64,000 bases of DNA from Ascoidea rubescens DSM 1968 (taxonomy: Eukaryota > Ascomycota > Saccharomycetes > Ascoideales > Ascoideaceae): the NCBI RefSeq assembly GCF_001661345.1, contig NW_017962913.1, positions 1,183,428 through 1,247,427 of the forward strand, read 5' to 3'. A program made the translations under genes and the position numbers. The notes under the pieces were generated by a model. That model did not search any database and was not told the origin of the DNA. It worked only from the letters and a program-made list of their open reading frames with translations. Positions 55,768 to 64,000 of the stretch are shown piece after piece (the first letter of the stretch is position 1; each line of letters begins with the position of its first letter).

Positions 55768-56599
55768 TATGAGATTCAGCGCATATGAGGAGTGAAAAAG
55801 TGTAAAATACAATAAATTGAGGGGGAAATTATACAATAGAAGATGAAGCAAGATATGGAAGAACAAATGAAAGTGAAATGAAAGAAAGTGGAAGACAATA
55901 GGATGTGGAATATAATATCATACAATGAAAGATTATGACAGATTGGAAATTGGAAATTGGAAATTGGAAATTGGAAATGGAAAATGAAATAAAATGTCCC
56001 TAAAGGTTTCAAAGGTTGAAGGTATAAGTTTGAAAAGTCCCGGCACAGATTCTCGTTGGAAACCAGATTCGTTTCTTTGTTTTCTCAGTGGAGTGTCGCT
56101 GGAGCAGAACAGAGAACAAAAAACAGCAGCACGACAGGATCCAGAGCTTCTTCTGCTGAATTTGAAGGAGTTTGGGTGGAATTTAATCAGAAATTAATCA
56201 GAAACGAGAAATTAACAGGAAGTTGAAACAGCTGAAACTGCGTCGTTCAAAGTCTCACAAGTGAAATGGTGTCTCAGCCGGATCCACACGGATGGAACAC
56301 TGGACGACTCAGTGCTGATGTAAGGATCCGCTAAGGATATGCGCGGATATTATAGACGGATACGGTGGTAACCACACACAATCCTCTGCCGTTAATATCC
56401 GTGCCGTGTAGTTTCAAACGGTTAAAAAATATACACCTGTATACGGATACGGAAATTCCGTTATAGTGGCATCATCCAGCAGAGAGGCGCGTGGAAGACG
56501 CGCCGGAAGCAGAAGAAGCAAACGAAGTAAACGAAGCAGAGGAACAAAACGACGAACCAACGCAGCAGAAGCAGCAGAAGCAGCTCTTTGCCACTCACA
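55768..56599. other. Divergent promoter region: coiled-coil gene / CSF1
   Basis: 832 bp. Five exact TTGGAAA units at 55943-55977 lie on the coiled-coil side. A cluster of CGGAT(A)/(T)ATCCG elements lies at 56279-56449, 150-320 bp upstream of CSF1. An AGCAGAAG-rich segment (about 56500-56585) forms the CSF1 leader; a frame through it is low complexity and not called. Confidence 0.6.
55943..55977. repeat. Tandem TTGGAAA x5
   Basis: Five perfect 7-bp units in the upstream region of the minus-strand coiled-coil gene, about 175 bp from its ATG. Confidence 0.9.
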
Positions 56600-59500
56600 A
56601 TGTTCTCCAACTACAAGTTGTTATTTCTGGTTCTCTGGGCTCTTTTGATTTTTCTCTGCATTGGCATCATCTTCTACTTCAACAGGCTTTTGGGCTTGCT
56701 CATTTCCTTTGTCTTGAAGCTCGTTCTCTGGAAATTCTACAACATCTCCATCACCTTCCAGTCCTTCAAGCTCTCATTCCTAGTGGGCTCCTGTGTTTTT
56801 AAGAACTTGACCATCGTCACCAACGACTACACTGTGTCTGTTCTCCATGGCAGCTTGGTCTGGCGCTACTGGTTGAGAAACACAAGATTCTCGCGCTACT
56901 TCTTCAATTCTTCCACCTCTTATGAGTCTGAATTAAATGAAAAATTACCCTCAAAGTACATCCTCAAGCTCAATGGCCTAGAGGTATTCTATTACAACAG
57001 ATCTGATTTATATAATCAAATATTAACCGATTTCTCAAAGAATTCCAACAGTAATAGAAACCCATCTCATGATGATAACACTGATAAGGAAAACTCTGAT
57101 TTTGATAACGATAATGATAATCGCGATCACAATACTAACAACAATCACAACGATATCAACGATAGCAACAATAACAATGAAAACATTGATAAAACAAAAC
57201 AAAACATAAAATTAGATAAAGAAAACTCAAAATATTTAAGCTTCATATTAAATTTTCTTCCCTTATCAATCTCAATTAATAAAGGCGCTTTAATAATAGG
57301 TAATAACCTCACTTCTTCAATTTTAATCTCTTCATTTAATGATGCAATTGGCTCTTTAGATATCTTATCCTCTTTATCTCAAAACGATTTGTATAATCAA
57401 TTATTAATCTTAAATTTAAACAAATTCAAAATCACCATAAAAAAAAACATATCCTACAACTCTGATAATGATACTACTGCTAATGATAATGATAATGATA
57501 ATTACAAACAAAACAATAATAATAAAAATACTCTTTTAAATAATGACTTGAAACTCAATTTCAAAAAAAAAAAAGTTAAAACAGTCATAAATTTCAACTC
57601 AAATAAAAAAGATTTAATTAATTACCACACAAATAATAATTCCCAGTATAAAATCAAAAAAAAGAAAAGTTTTAATAAATTATTCAATTATAAATATTTA
57701 TGGCCAAGTTTCAAAAAATTATTCAATTATAAAAATAAAAATAATAATAAAAACAAAAACAAAAACAAAAACAAAAACAAAAACAAAAAAAATAAATCTT
57801 CCTCGACAATTTGGAAAGGTTTGCCACAATACCTTCATTATGACCAATTTAACCAATCCACCCAATCTTTTCAATCTTCTAATAATAATGATCAATCCTC
57901 TCTATTTCAAAACTCGGCAAATGACTTATCACTTTTAACTAAAAACGTTGAATACGCTATATATTCAACTCTATTAGACGCTCAGTCAATTCAATTCAAC
58001 TATTATTATGATATCCCCAAACATTCAATTAACGCGATTGCCTCGCAATTAGATACTCCTCCTCAATTTGGCATAGACTTAATAATATCAAATTCTATAA
58101 TAAACTATGGCCCTTGGGCTGAAAGACAAAGAATATCTTTATACAACTTTTTTTTTCCAAATCAAAATAATTATAAAGATTTGGTTTATAATAATAACGC
58201 TAATGATAATATTAACATAAAACGGGAATACCAAAATTTTAAAATTAATATCAATTTCATAGATAAGGGCTCCATATTAAGAATTCCAATGAAGGAAAAT
58301 AGTAAAGATATCGAATTAATCAAACAATATCAAAAAACTCAATTAAACAAAAAAAAGCACCTTAATCTTAATCGTAACCTTGATTCGGATTCGGATCTGA
58401 ATCAGAATTTAGACCCTAATCTTGATTTTGATTTTGATTTTGATTTTAATTCAAATTTTTCTTCTATAAATCATCATAATAACGATAAAAAATCTCAACT
58501 TGATTCGATCTATTCTCCATCAATAACTACTCAAAACTCTTTAGATTTAAATTCCCTAGATTTTGATATTAAAAGACCCTTTGCTTGGCTAGAATTAAAA
58601 TTCTCTGCTGGTTCCTCCATAAAAATTAATTCAGATATGATATTAAAACCAGATGGCTTTAATTCCAATTTAATTTGTAGATTAACTGACCTTGAACTAA
58701 GTACGAGTTTAAATCATGATATCTTTTTAAAGTGTTCAGAACATAATTTAAACTTAACAATGAACTATCCTTTAAAGTGGAATGATACGAATAAATGGAC
58801 TGTAAATAACACTTCAAGAGATATTGAGATTTTTTTATTAAGAGATCATTTCACTTTATTAACTGATTTACTTTACGATTTCACTACAAATAACACCACT
58901 CCAAAAGAAGCTTTAAATCAATATAATCTTTTTAGACCCTACCTCTATATTTTTAACTGGAATCTCATAGGCAATTCTGCTTTATATTTAAATATTAATG
59001 AAAAAAACATTATAAATAATCCTCTAGATTTTGATAAAAATGTTTATTTATCAATCAAGACAGATGAAGATATTTTAATTCAGTTGGAAGTTCCAACTTT
59101 AAGCATCTATCCCAAATCCACAACAATTCATTTTAATCTATTCTCAAAACTTTTAAATCTCAATATTGAAGCCCCTTCTTGGCACACTTTTAATAGTTTT
59201 TCAAAATCTAATAAGGCCATGAAATCCTATAATTTTAGTGTAGATGGTTCTTATACCTATTATAGTAAAGTTGAGTTGGACTTGGTTGATTCAATTATAA
59301 TAAATTGTAAAGGTGAAAATGTAACTTTTATTGCTTACGGTTTTTCCGTCAAATACATTATGACTTTTATTGAAAACTATTTCGGTGAAAATATCCATTT
59401 TAAAACTCTTGAAGAGTATAAAAATTCCTTTAATGATAAAGATCGAAAGTCTTTTGATGCAAATAATCAACAAAAAATTATCAATAATTTAAAATTTACT

Positions 59501-62500
59501 CCAACTTTATCAAAAAGAAAACGAAAAAAAATTGATGAATTTCAAAGAACCGAAAATGAGATCGATGTTCTATTTTCTTTTTGTGTTGATGATGGATGTC
59601 TAATTTTACCAAATCATATTTATGATTCGGATTCTCATATGTCTCTAAGCCTTTCAAATTTCGATGTTGATATCAGGTTTACAAATTATTATATGGATTT
59701 ACAGTGCGATATTTCTCCAATAAATCTCAAATTCATGAAAAATATTAAAACTAAAGATTTGTTTGAAAAAAATTTAGGCTTTAAATTACAAAAGAAATAT
59801 GATATGTTTATTGATTCTATAAATGTTCACGGCCATAGACTCTTTGGCTTGCCACCTGATGAACCCACATATGTTTGTAAATGGGATATTAAAAATGGAG
59901 CAGTTATAATAAACTCTAGTGGAAATTTTTTAAATGAACTAATCAATTCTTTTAAAAAAATTGCATTTGGATATGATGATATCGAAAATTCATCTTTGAC
60001 ATCTATCCCTATAGTTCATGATGTTACATTTTTCACTTACTTCTGTCCTCTGGTTTCCATAAAATTATCTGATGATAAGGATTCGGGGCTTGTTTCTTTA
60101 TTTTTAAACAAAATTTCTGTGAAATTCAATGATTTGGCAAACAATAAATATAGTTCAAGGCTAGATGTTAAGGTGGACTCAATTTCACTTGAAATAAAAG
60201 AAAATAAAAATGATTCACTTTTATATGGTGGTTTAACAACTTCTCTTGAATTAACAAATTTTGGAAGGAAAAAAAATTTTATCTCGGAAAGTGTGTTACA
60301 ACAGCAACATTTACAAAAACATGATGCATGTTTTCATCGATGTCCCTTTTTTTTAGCAACCAAAAATCGCGATGATTTTTATTTAAATTCCTATCATGCT
60401 ATTTTTCCATCTTTACCTATTCCTGATATTTCCTGGCCTTTGAATTCTTTCACAAGTGAAATAGTTCTTGAAAATACTCCGTTTTCTTCTCTTTCTTTAT
60501 TTGATGATTATTCTAATAGTGAGGAAACATTTCTTTTGGAAAATGATAACAGCTTTAATCACAATTTCATAAAAGAAAATGCGAGTTCGGAACATTTTTT
60601 AAATGAAAATAATACATCAAAAAAGCCTAATAATACAAAAAGACTGGAAAAAAAAGAAAACGAGTATTATTTTGGAGAAAGCACAGTGCCGAATATTATC
60701 GAACAAAATTCTGAAACTGAAACTGATAGCTTGATTATTAATTTTGCAACTACCAACAGTTTTTTATTGCCTTCTTCTTTTGAAATAGTTTTGGATGTAC
60801 TTGAAAGCTTTCTTTCCACATCTTTTGATAGTATTCTAGATAATTTGCAAATTGATACTGTGGATGAACTTATTGAGATGTTAGAAAAAAAATCCGGTAT
60901 AAAATTTTTTAGATTATTGGTTTCCTCCTTTAACTTTAAATATGGTGAATTTAAGGTATCTTCTGTAAAAGAGTTATTTACAAAAGAATCTTCACATAAG
61001 ATTATTGAGTCACATATCTCATTTAAAGTAACTGACATTTCTGTGTCACTGAAAGAAAAAAAAGTGATTGTGAAAGAGTCAAAGAATATTATGGAAACTC
61101 AAGACGAAACAACGGTTGCCGCTAATGTAAAACAAATAATATTGAATATCTATAAGAATGACATTGGAGAATCAGAGAATATTTTTACATTTTTGTTAAA
61201 TGATATTGAAGCATGGTATACTAACGATTCTAAAGTGAAAAACTGTTCATCTTTTAGTTTGGAAAATTTCAATATTTTAATCAAAGAATCACAATTATAC
61301 TGGTTAGAAAATTTTTTGATATATTTATTTGAAAAAACTATTTTGTCGACTAGGAAATTTGAATCTGTTTTTTCGAATCAAAAAAAAGCAGAGATTGAAC
61401 TACTTTACAAATTGTCAACTGGTAACTCGGAATATCCTGTTCAACATGATCCAGCTGCGCTAACAAAACCAATGTTTATATTTGGTTTATCAAAAAATCA
61501 TATCAGGAATAGTGATAGCTGGAGATTTATAACTAAATTGCGACATATTTTTTTAAATTTACCGAGCCAATGGCATCAAAGGACTTTAAAAGTTTTTGAT
61601 TTGTGTCTCTGGGAGGCACCAAAAGACTCAAAAGAAATAGTAGCAAGATTTTTTTCCGATTGGAGAAGTTGGGAAGATTTCAACATTGAAGAAAGTTACA
61701 TATTCAAATATGTTTTTGAAAAATCGACCAAACTGAAAAACATAGAAGAATTTTCTTTTCGAGCTTACATTAAAAATTTTTGCATTCGTTTAATTTCTGA
61801 CAATATGGAAAACAATTATATTTTGCTAAATCATATTAATATTCAGGTTTCAAACCCCAGTTTTTTATTAGAAGGTTTGAATTCATTAGAAATCCAACCT
61901 GGAGCCAAACCAGAAAATTTTAAAATCAACATTAGTGTATTTTCTTCTTCTATTAAAATATCTCCTCTTTGTTTCAGTTTGATCAAAGCATTTAAGTACA
62001 TATCCAAATCGAGTATTTTTCAGAATGAGTCTAAGACATTAGTTTCTAGTGAGAAAAATAATAACAAAGAAATTAAAAATAACAGTGTTATTATTGCACA
62101 CGCATTATTTTTTATTGAAAATCTGGAGCTTGAGATTTTGATCGATAAAACTTCATACAAATGCAACTCACTAGACAGTTCACTTGCTTTGTTTTTATCT
62201 TTGGATTTTTTGCAAAATAAATTTTCGATGGTAAGCAACTACACATTAAAGTATTTTGATTTTTATATTTTACTCAATTCTTCTGTTTTGGGATTTTATT
62301 CTTTTGAAGAGCTTTTACTTGATTTTGTGAATGAAAGTTCATCTGAAAAAGATATGAAAAAATTGGATATTAATTTGAAAACATCTTATTTGTTATTTGA
62401 AAAAAATAGTGATGTGTATATTGAATTTGCAGACATCTTTTTGAATAATGAGTTGGATATTTTTAAAAACTTAAATCTCTCAGATGCTGATAATGAAATG

Positions 62501-64000
62501 CATCAAACGGAGACCTCAGATTCAAGTCCCAATTTTTTTGTTGAGAATATTTTGAATTCAAATTGGATAGTTTCTTTTCAGATAAACCAAATCTCATGGG
62601 AACTTGATCTTTTTTCTTCAATTGACTTAAACGGATCAATTTCAAGAATATCTAGTGTATTTTATTTTGTGAATTCGCTTTTAATTTTGGACTTTTCACT
62701 AGATGATATAACTAATAATTTTTTGTATAAAAATGATAATGGAGAAAATATCAATTTGATTTATTATTTCCACAATTCTTTTAAGTTTTTAACTAAAACA
62801 AGATGTGAATTTCTCATTTCTATTAACAAATCTATTTTTGATGTGAATATTTTTTCTGGAAAGTCATTGTTGAAAGTTCCTGATTTACCATATATTTTAA
62901 AACTTTTTTTTGAAACACAAAATGATTTTGAAATCACTTTCAATAAATTTTCTTCTTTTATTAAAACAATATCAGATCTGGAATCTGAAAATGGTAATAA
63001 AACAATGTCAAGTGATTATAAATTCAAACTTTCTTTTATAAGCGAAATTATTAGATTGTCTTTTTTAATTGAAGATTGTGAATTATTTATTGAGCTTGAA
63101 AGCATAAAATCTTTTTGGCAGAATTTCATTCAAGAATCTAAAGCAGATAGCAAATATGATAAAGACATTTTTTCTATTGTACCAATCAATGGAGTATTTG
63201 ATTTGTCTTCAGTTCATTTTTCTGTTAACAATTCCATTATCTCTAAAATGATGTCGAGAATTATTGATATAAACTTTGAATTTAAGCTAAAAAATGTCAA
63301 AACTGAAAATGACTTTAAACAAAAAATAGAAGCGGAATCTCAATTTGCTCGTATTTATTTTAACCCATTCGTCTTAGTCAAAATTTTCCAAAGTATAGAC
63401 ATCTTATCTTCTATTGCTGAAAAATATCAAAACTCATTATCACACACTTCTAACTTTAAGAATTCTACAGAAGATTTTGATTTGTCTAATCCAATTGAAA
63501 CACTTTTTGGGTTATATTCAATTCATTTTTTCTTGCATAATGTTTGTTTTGGATGGATATTTGATGAAAATGATAGTATTACTGCTCCAAAGGGCATAAT
63601 AACAGGTTGTAGTGAGGCATTTATAAATTTAGAAAAAAACAAGGGAATCTTTAAAACAAAATATGGATTTTTTGGGACTTCTTATGGTTGTTATTCTGAT
63701 AACTTTTATTGCCCTCCTAACAAAAACATTGACGAAGGTCAGAATCGATCGTTTTTACCCAGTATTCAGGTATTTTATGATGTAAAGACCAACATCAACA
63801 ACAGTAAAGATGTTGAGTTTACTGTTTATGGAGAGGAACTCGATGTGAAATGTTCATCCGAAGCAATTCCAGGAGTTTTGAAAAGTTTTTTGAATTCTGT
63901 TGTGCTAACTCAGGATCTAAGTTCTAAATATCGAAAAAGGACGCTACGGGTGTCTTCTGTTAAAACTGAATCTGTTGATAGTAGCATGTGGATTCAGTTT
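56600..64000 (+). CDS. CSF1: Csf1, giant bridge-like lipid-transfer protein (3' end outside window)
   Basis: Open from ATG 56600 in one frame to the last base: 2,467 codons, ending KTESVDSSMWIQF without a stop. S. cerevisiae Csf1 is about 2,958 residues, so roughly the last sixth is missing. Csf1 belongs to the BLTP1 (Tweek/KIAA1109) family of ER-anchored rod-like proteins that move phospholipids between membranes; yeast mutants are cold-sensitive. The N-terminus has the membrane anchor at about 7-31 (LLFLVLWALLIFLCIGIIFY). The family repeat start follows: FVLKLVLWKFYNISITFQSF, NLTIVTNDYTVSVLHGSLVW, YILKLNGLEVFYYNR. IINYGPWAERQRISLYNFFF is another family block. Asn/Asp-rich and Lys-Asn (about 57745-57790) inserts enlarge loops. 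No intron was needed. Confidence 0.95.
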   Translation, partial: MFSNYKLLFLVLWALLIFLCIGIIFYFNRLLGLLISFVLKLVLWKFYNISITFQSFKLSFLVGSCVFKNLTIVTNDYTVSVLHGSLVWRYWLRNTRFSRYFFNSSTSYESELNEKLPSKYILKLNGLEVFYYNRSDLYNQILTDFSKNSNSNRNPSHDDNTDKENSDFDNDNDNRDHNTNNNHNDINDSNNNNENIDKTKQNIKLDKENSKYLSFILNFLPLSISINKGALIIGNNLTSSILISSFNDAIGSLDILSSLSQNDLYNQLLILNLNKFKITIKKNISYNSDNDTTANDNDNDNYKQNNNNKNTLLNNDLKLNFKKKKVKTVINFNSNKKDLINYHTNNNSQYKIKKKKSFNKLFNYKYLWPSFKKLFNYKNKNNNKNKNKNKNKNKNKKNKSSSTIWKGLPQYLHYDQFNQSTQSFQSSNNNDQSSLFQNSANDLSLLTKNVEYAIYSTLLDAQSIQFNYYYDIPKHSINAIASQLDTPPQFGIDLIISNSIINYGPWAERQRISLYNFFFPNQNNYKDLVYNNNANDNINIKREYQNFKININFIDKGSILRIPMKENSKDIELIKQYQKTQLNKKKHLNLNRNLDSDSDLNQNLDPNLDFDFDFDFNSNFSSINHHNNDKKSQLDSIYSPSITTQNSLDLNSLDFDIKRPFAWLELKFSAGSSIKINSDMILKPDGFNSNLICRLTDLELSTSLNHDIFLKCSEHNLNLTMNYPLKWNDTNKWTVNNTSRDIEIFLLRDHFTLLTDLLYDFTTNNTTPKEALNQYNLFRPYLYIFNWNLIGNSALYLNINEKNIINNPLDFDKNVYLSIKTDEDILIQLEVPTLSIYPKSTTIHFNLFSKLLNLNIEAPSWHTFNSFSKSNKAMKSYNFSVDGSYTYYSKVELDLVDSIIINCKGENVTFIAYGFSVKYIMTFIENYFGENIHFKTLEEYKNSFNDKDRKSFDANNQQKIINNLKFTPTLSKRKRKKIDEFQRTENEIDVLFSFCVDDGCLILPNHIYDSDSHMSLSLSNFDVDIRFTNYYMDLQCDISPINLKFMKNIKTKDLFEKNLGFKLQKKYDMFIDSINVHGHRLFGLPPDEPTYVCKWDIKNGAVIINSSGNFLNELINSFKKIAFGYDDIENSSLTSIPIVHDVTFFTYFCPLVSIKLSDDKDSGLVSLFLNKISVKFNDLANNKYSSRLDVKVDSISLEIKENKNDSLLYGGLTTSLELTNFGRKKNFISESVLQQQHLQKHDACFHRCPFFLATKNRDDFYLNSYHAIFPSLPIPDISWPLNSFTSEIVLENTPFSSLSLFDDYSNSEETFLLENDNSFNHNFIKENASSEHFLNENNTSKKPNNTKRLEKKENEYYFGESTVPNIIEQNSETETDSLIINFATTNSFLLPSSFEIVLDVLESFLSTSFDSILDNLQIDTVDELIEMLEKKSGIKFFRLLVSSFNFKYGEFKVSSVKELFTKESSHKIIESHISFKVTDISVSLKEKKVIVKESKNIMETQDETTVAANVKQIILNIYKNDIGESENIFTFLLNDIEAWYTNDSKVKNCSSFSLENFNILIKESQLYWLENFLIYLFEKTILSTRKFESVFSNQKKAEIELLYKLSTGNSEYPVQHDPAALTKPMFIFGLSKNHIRNSDSWRFITKLRHIFLNLPSQWHQRTLKVFDLCLWEAPKDSKEIVARFFSDWRSWEDFNIEESYIFKYVFEKSTKLKNIEEFSFRAYIKNFCIRLISDNMENNYILLNHINIQVSNPSFLLEGLNSLEIQPGAKPENFKINISVFSSSIKISPLCFSLIKAFKYISKSSIFQNESKTLVSSEKNNNKEIKNNSVIIAHALFFIENLELEILIDKTSYKCNSLDSSLALFLSLDFLQNKFSMVSNYTLKYFDFYILLNSSVLGFYSFEELLLDFVNESSSEKDMKKLDINLKTSYLLFEKNSDVYIEFADIFLNNELDIFKNLNLSDADNEMHQTETSDSSPNFFVENILNSNWIVSFQINQISWELDLFSSIDLNGSISRISSVFYFVNSLLILDFSLDDITNNFLYKNDNGENINLIYYFHNSFKFLTKTRCEFLISINKSIFDVNIFSGKSLLKVPDLPYILKLFFETQNDFEITFNKFSSFIKTISDLESENGNKTMSSDYKFKLSFISEIIRLSFLIEDCELFIELESIKSFWQNFIQESKADSKYDKDIFSIVPINGVFDLSSVHFSVNNSIISKMMSRIIDINFEFKLKNVKTENDFKQKIEAESQFARIYFNPFVLVKIFQSIDILSSIAEKYQNSLSHTSNFKNSTEDFDLSNPIETLFGLYSIHFFLHNVCFGWIFDENDSITAPKGIITGCSEAFINLEKNKGIFKTKYGFFGTSYGCYSDNFYCPPNKNIDEGQNRSFLPSIQVFYDVKTNINNSKDVEFTVYGEELDVKCSSEAIPGVLKSFLNSVVLTQDLSSKYRKRTLRVSSVKTESVDSSMWIQF

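Noticed and set aside
56466-56802. Arg/Ser- and Glu-rich short frames at the CSF1 leader
   Set aside because: They run through the AGCAGAAG-rich leader and into CSF1 in other frames; CSF1 itself explains the coding signal.

Overview
The window is 64 kb of an AT-rich budding-yeast (Saccharomycotina) nuclear chromosome. The support is the gene set (HIS3, FIS1, CUE1, SAP30, SIN3, PRT1, SET2, CBK1, LEU5, SYN8, FCY2-like, CSF1 and others), the compact layout, and short introns near start codons with GTATGT donors and TACTAAC-type branch sites. Very long poly-Asn tracts (pure AAT codons) interrupt several regulators, and the leucine codon CTG is scarce. I cannot name the species.

Layout. 0-10.9 kb: end of an RRG9-like gene, IMP4 (-), FIS1 (+, one intron), CAC2 (+, split in this assembly by one N inside an AAT array), CUE1 (-), SAP30 (-), an unidentified Asn-rich gene (-), NTA1 (-). 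10.9-21 kb: a patatin-like lipase (+, one intron), a MNN4-like LicD gene (-), HIS3 (+), a MRP51-like gene (-), tRNA-Ser(AGA) (+), and a probable mitochondrial membrane protein (-). 21-34.5 kb: SIN3 (-, intron inside PAH1), LCB3-like (-), SEC11 (+), ARC19 (-, first codon apparently on its own exon), the divergent splicing-factor pair PRP40 (-) and PRP3 (+), and RCE1 (-). 34.8-46.4 kb: PRT1 (-), SET2 (-), CBK1 (+), LEU5 (-) with a Leu3-type site upstream, SYN8 (-). 46.4-50.06 kb: 3.6 kb with no recognisable gene. 50-64 kb: an FCY2-type permease (+), an unidentified Asn-rich coiled-coil gene (-), and the first 2,467 codons of CSF1 (+), which runs off the end.

Themes. Chromatin genes recur: CAC2, SIN3, SAP30 (Sin3 and Sap30 share the Rpd3L deacetylase) and SET2 (whose H3K36 mark recruits the Rpd3S form). 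Splicing factors PRP40 and PRP3 share one 177-bp promoter. ER and secretory functions are CUE1, LCB3, SEC11, RCE1, SYN8 and CSF1. Mitochondrial functions are the RRG9-like gene, FIS1, MRP51, the putative Ina22-like gene and LEU5. I see no virus-like element, no CRISPR array and no convincing transposon. The most interesting points are the intron structures (especially ARC19), the in-phase AAT expansions, the scarcity of CTG, the gene-poor 46.4-50 kb interval with its CDEI/Cbf1-like cluster, and two genes I could not identify.
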